Part shown: one piece after another, positions 7,301 to 8,907 of the stretch
Numbering within the stretch: the stretch's first letter is position 1
Layout: every line of letters starts with the position of its first letter
Assembly (NCBI GenBank): GCA_002440625.1
Contig: DJUV01000032.1
Location: forward strand, 1-8,907
Source: Rhodobacteraceae bacterium UBA6273
GTDB lineage: Bacteria; Pseudomonadota; Alphaproteobacteria; Rhodobacterales; Rhodobacteraceae
Direction: 5' to 3'
DNA length: 8,907 nt
The notes under the pieces: model-generated
Told to the model about the DNA's origin: nothing
The model's database searches: none
Seen by the model: only the letters and a program-made list of their open reading frames with translations
Translations under genes and position numbers: made by a program

Positions 7301-7429
7301 GTGCTGACGCTTGTGGTGACGCCCTCGCTCCTGATGCTGACCTCGCGCGACACGCCTGCGGCAGAGCGGCGGCGGTCAGGCGGCTGGCTGTCGCGCCTGT
7401 GGCGGCGGAGCGCGACTCCGGCGGAATGA
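4310..7429 (+). CDS. RND family efflux pump, inner-membrane permease (AcrB/HAE1-like)
   Basis: This 1039-residue pump has AcrB length and layout: TM1 at about 12-31, a first periplasmic porter region to about 335, TM2-TM6 (about 336-486), a cytoplasmic helix and TM7 (about 510-528), a second periplasmic region to about 845, and TM8-TM12 (about 848-1010), ending in an Arg-rich cytoplasmic tail. It should be a proton-driven trimer exporting hydrophobic or toxic compounds; the sequence does not show the substrate. TM4 has the proton-relay pair Asp397-Asp398 in VGMLVDDAIIVTEYAERR. TM10 reads GVVVNNNIVLID, putting Asn911 where AcrB has Lys940; related VNN forms are known in other RND branches. The conserved ERARPVVLTALTAILGVLPI follows TM10 (940-959). 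Starts at 4310 and 4313 are both possible (ATGATG); the first overlaps the adaptor gene by four bases. No outer-membrane factor gene follows, so it probably uses a TolC-like protein encoded elsewhere. Confidence 0.96.
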   Translation: MMFVETAIRNARLTISVLLFLMIAGAMAYIAIPKEAEPDIPIPIIYVSMSYQGISPEDSERLLLRPMETSLKTISGIKEMRSTAYQGGGNVIIEFQAGADLPKALEDVRSKVSQAKRDLPDGTDEPTVNEVNISEFPVLVVTLSGDVPSRVLFKAGRELRDRIEEVPGVLDAALQGVHDDLVEVIIDPSKINTYGIRLDTLIQGVTANNQLIAAGALEGSKGRYAIKVPALIETYEDIANLPVISNGTAVVRARDLASIRNTSKDPETITRLDGKPAIAIEVSKRTGANLVETVDAVKAVTEAFQKTMPEGSVVAFSQDKSTTIRQLLSDLQNSVLTAVILVFIVILFALSGRASILIGLAIPASFLIGILGLQLAGLTVNIVVLFSLILAVGMLVDDAIIVTEYAERRMAEGMDKREAFAMASHKMTGPVIAATATRVAAFSPLLFWPGIVGEFMKYMPITLIATLSASLVYALIFAPTIGAIIAKPVHEEDRSHDSLYMRFVGRAIRHPWLVTLTAIALLVAVPFGYSKYGKGVEFFPNVEPDYGLLYVHARGNLSIDEKDALVRQAEERILGWPGIKTVYTRSGKAGGGGNEVAADVVGVIQYEFVDWRERQQANDILAGLREAMTGIPGADIEVSVPESGPPTGKAIQIRLSADDPSGLNDVAKTVAAELAKIPDVIDIDNGLPPPGVDWELKVDRAAAARFGVSPGAVGAAVLLVTEGLKLSDYRPAGSDDAVDIVLRLPPENRTISSLDQMRIETAQGPVPLSNFITREAAQTTGTLNRIDASRTVTVQANIREGVQADPIRQAITAELEKADLGAKGIRWRLAGEDEEQAAAGAFLGKAFGAALFLIFLVLLAQFNNFVSVGLIFSAVIMSTIGVFLGLMIMGQPFGIVMTGIGIIALAGVVVNNNIVLIDTYDTLRREGMPKVEAILETCHERARPVVLTALTAILGVLPIAFGLNLELLNHETTIGAPSTQWWISLSSAIVFGLAFATVLTLVVTPSLLMLTSRDTPAAERRRSGGWLSRLWRRSATPAE

Positions 7430-7452
7430 GCGTGCTAGACTGAACCCGGCGG

Positions 7453-7469
7453 GGCCGGAACCTCCGGTC
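7453..7469. repeat. Small hairpin between the RND pump gene and cysK
   Basis: GGCCGGA (7453-7459) can pair with TCCGGTC (7463-7469) around a three-base loop, with one G-T wobble. It lies 23 bases after the pump stop in a 66-base gap. It has no T tract, so at most it is a weak or Rho-assisted terminator, or a processing site if cysK is read through from the efflux operon. Confidence 0.3.
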
Positions 7470-7495
7470 CTCCGCCATGAAAGCAGGGGGAATGA

Positions 7496-8572
7496 ATGGG
7501 CATCCGCAGAACCGAAGGCCGTGGCCGTCTTTACGAGTCAATCCTCGACACCGTAGGCGACACCCCGGTCATCCGCATCAACCGGATCGCCCCGAAGGGT
7601 GTCACGGTTTATGTGAAGGCCGAGGCCTTCAACCCCGCCGCTTCCGTCAAGGACCGGCTTGCGCTCAACATCATCGAGGCGGCGGAGCGTGAGGGCAAGC
7701 TGAAGCCCGGCCAGACGGTGGTGGAGGCGACATCGGGCAATACCGGCATCGGCCTTGCCATGGTCTGCGCGGCCAAGGGCTATCCGCTGGTCGTGACGAT
7801 GGCCGACAGCTTTTCGGTCGAACGGCGACGGCTGATGCGCTTCCTTGGTGCCAAGGTCGTCCTGACGCCCCGCGCGCTCAAAGGCTTCGGCATGTATTCG
7901 AAGGCGCAGGAGCTTGCCGAGGCGAATGGCTGGTTCCTCGCCAGCCAGTTTGAGACCAAGGCCAACGCCGACATCCACGAGACCACGACAGCGCGCGAAA
8001 TCATAAATGATTTCAAGGGTCAGCGCTTGGATTACTTCGTGTCCGGCTACGGCACTGGCGGCACCGTGGCGGGCGTTGGCCGCGTCCTCCGGAAAGAGCG
8101 CCCCGAGACGAAGATCATCCTCTCCGAACCCGCCAATGCCGCCCTCATCTCCTCCGGAAAACCACAGGACCGCACGACGGGCGGCAGCCCCACCGGCAGC
8201 CACCCGGCCTTCGAGCCGCACCCGATCCAGGGCTGGACCCCGGATTTCATCCCCCTGGTGCTGCAAGAGGCGATCGACAAGAAGTTCTATGACGACCTGA
8301 TCCCGGTCCCCGGCCCCGAAGGCATCGCCTGGTCGAAACGCCTTGCCGCCGAGGAAGGCATCTTCACCGGCATCTCCGGCGGCGCAACCTTCGCGGTGGC
8401 GATGCGGATCGCGGAAAAGGCACCGAAAGGCTCGGTGATCCTCGCGGTCCTGCCGGACACCGGCGAACGCTACCTCTCCACCCCGCTCTTCGAGGGCATC
8501 GTGGAAGGCATGACCGAGGAGGAAGCACAACTGTCCCGCTCCACCCCCACGGCGCAGATGGCGGCGGAGTAG
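7496..8572 (+). CDS. cysK: Cysteine synthase A (O-acetylserine sulfhydrylase)
   Basis: This PLP enzyme makes L-cysteine from O-acetyl-L-serine and sulfide, the last step of cytoplasmic sulfur assimilation. The 358-residue product is of fold-type II. NPAASVKDR (46-54) contains the PLP Lys52. TSGNTGIG (79-86) is the Asn-containing loop that binds the substrate carboxylate, GYGTGGT (184-190) binds the PLP phosphate, and LPDTGERYLST (319-329) is the C-terminal cofactor-site segment. It is about 35 residues longer than E. coli CysK. The extra length lies in a slightly longer N-terminus, a Gly/Ser/Pro-rich insertion around 220-242 (KPQDRTTGGSPTGSHPAFE) and the C-terminal tail. The next segment reads IQGWTPDFIP, where enteric CysK has IQGIGAGFIP. 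I take this as a Rhodobacterales-type variant and still prefer CysK over CysM or cystathionine beta-synthase. AGGGGGA (7485-7491) is a strong ribosome binding site four bases before the ATG. Confidence 0.93.
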   Translation: MGIRRTEGRGRLYESILDTVGDTPVIRINRIAPKGVTVYVKAEAFNPAASVKDRLALNIIEAAEREGKLKPGQTVVEATSGNTGIGLAMVCAAKGYPLVVTMADSFSVERRRLMRFLGAKVVLTPRALKGFGMYSKAQELAEANGWFLASQFETKANADIHETTTAREIINDFKGQRLDYFVSGYGTGGTVAGVGRVLRKERPETKIILSEPANAALISSGKPQDRTTGGSPTGSHPAFEPHPIQGWTPDFIPLVLQEAIDKKFYDDLIPVPGPEGIAWSKRLAAEEGIFTGISGGATFAVAMRIAEKAPKGSVILAVLPDTGERYLSTPLFEGIVEGMTEEEAQLSRSTPTAQMAAE

Positions 8573-8597
8573 GCCGAACCGGACGGGAAAGAACGAA

Positions 8598-8633
8598 AAG
8601 GCCGCGCCCGACCCTCAGGTCAGGCGCGGCCTT
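8598..8633. terminator. Bidirectional intrinsic terminator between cysK and the DEAD-box helicase gene
   Basis: AAGGCCGCGCC (8598-8608) and GGCGCGGCCTT (8623-8633) are exact reverse complements. After one C/A mismatch the stem continues with GACC (8610-8613) and GGTC (8618-8621), leaving a four-base loop CTCA. On the minus strand the stem is followed by TTTT (8599-8596 complemented), so it best fits termination of the helicase transcript. On the plus strand TTGAATT follows, a weaker tail for cysK. It lies 26 bases after the cysK stop and 35 bases beyond the helicase stop, as expected for convergent genes. Confidence 0.85.
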
Positions 8634-8650
8634 GAATTGCAAGGTCCGAT

Positions 8651-8666
8651 GCGGCCGGAAGGCCGC
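8651..8666. repeat. GC hairpin just past the helicase stop (GCGGCC-GGAA-GGCCGC)
   Basis: GCGGCC at 8651-8656 and GGCCGC at 8661-8666 are exact reverse complements closing a four-base GGAA loop, a GNRA-type tetraloop if transcribed from the plus strand. It begins one base beyond the helicase stop on the minus strand and may cooperate with the 8598-8633 terminator. There is no T tract of its own. Confidence 0.45.
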
Positions 8667-8667
8667 C

Positions 8668-8907
8668 TCAGGCCGCCCGCTTCGGGGCAGGACGGCGGCC
8701 ACCCGGACGGCGGGGACGCGACGCGCCCGACGGCTTCTTCGGCGCATTCCCGGCGGGGCTGCGCCCGGCCCAGGCGACGCCGCCGGCAACCGGAACCTTT
8801 GTGCCCAGAAGCTTTTCGATGGCCTTCAGATCGCCCATCTCGTCGGCGGCACAAAGCGCCACAGCCCGGCCCTCGGCCCCGGCCCGCGCGGTGCGGCCGA
8901 TGCGGTG
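8668..8907 (-). CDS. DEAD-box RNA helicase, C-terminal end (5' part outside window)
   Basis: The last 79 residues of an ATP-dependent RNA helicase of superfamily 2, probably RhlE-like. The fragment opens with HRIGRTARAGAEGRAVALC, which contains helicase motif VI (HRIGRTARAG); its arginines contact ATP and RNA in the family. The segment DEMGDLKAIEKLLGTKVPV that follows matches the usual end of the second RecA-like domain. After that comes a short basic tail rich in Arg, Pro, Lys and Gly (about residues 47-79), of the kind that aids RNA binding or ribosome or degradosome association in bacterial DEAD-box proteins. The frame is open to the window edge and ends with TGA at 8670-8668. Such proteins unwind RNA during ribosome assembly or decay. 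RhlE is favoured over DeaD/CsdA because the C-terminal extension is short, but the fragment cannot settle it. Confidence 0.92.
   Translation of the reverse strand, partial: HRIGRTARAGAEGRAVALCAADEMGDLKAIEKLLGTKVPVAGGVAWAGRSPAGNAPKKPSGASRPRRPGGRRPAPKRAA

Noticed and set aside
1..8907. A new defence, toxin-antitoxin or biosynthetic system
   Set aside because: Every substantial coding frame belongs to a familiar metabolic, transport or RNA-helicase family in normal arrangement, and no unassigned gene remains to form such a system.

Overview
The window is a GC-rich stretch of bacterial chromosome that reads as ordinary alphaproteobacterial DNA. The protein variants, above all the CysK and 5-oxoprolinase subunits, look most like Rhodobacterales (Paracoccaceae). 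That placement is inferred from protein character and base composition, not from a marker gene. There is no sign of a prophage, an insertion sequence, a CRISPR array, or an rRNA or tRNA gene.

Layout from left to right. Bases 1-234 (+) hold the last 77 codons of glucose-1-phosphate thymidylyltransferase (rfbA/rmlA, dTDP-rhamnose synthesis). Bases 235-463 contain no convincing gene but several perfect inverted repeats. Bases 464 to about 2933 (-) form a tightly overlapping pxpB-pxpC-pxpA operon for the prokaryotic ATP-dependent 5-oxoprolinase, in the same order as E. coli ybgJKL. A divergent intergenic region of about 228 bases follows, with an operator-like palindrome at 3048-3067. Bases 3162-7429 (+) are a two-gene RND efflux operon: a periplasmic adaptor and a 1039-residue inner-membrane pump whose start overlaps the adaptor stop. 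Bases 7496-8572 (+) encode cysteine synthase (cysK). A strong hairpin at 8598-8633 separates cysK from the convergent 3' end of a DEAD-box RNA helicase at 8668-8907 (-), which runs off the window.

Functionally these are housekeeping or accessory genes placed side by side. PxpABC recycles 5-oxoproline, a damage product of glutamine and glutamate and a product of glutathione turnover, to glutamate. The RND pair is two-thirds of a tripartite efflux system; its outer-membrane channel and any dedicated regulator are not in the window. CysK makes cysteine from O-acetylserine and sulfide. Sulfur or glutathione metabolism loosely links pxp and cysK, but nothing in the sequence shows that they are co-regulated.

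I found no convincing new system. The items most worth a second look are the structured repeat-rich gap after rfbA, the palindrome between pxpB and the efflux operon, the Asn in place of the proton-relay Lys in the pump, and family-motif departures in PxpA and CysK.
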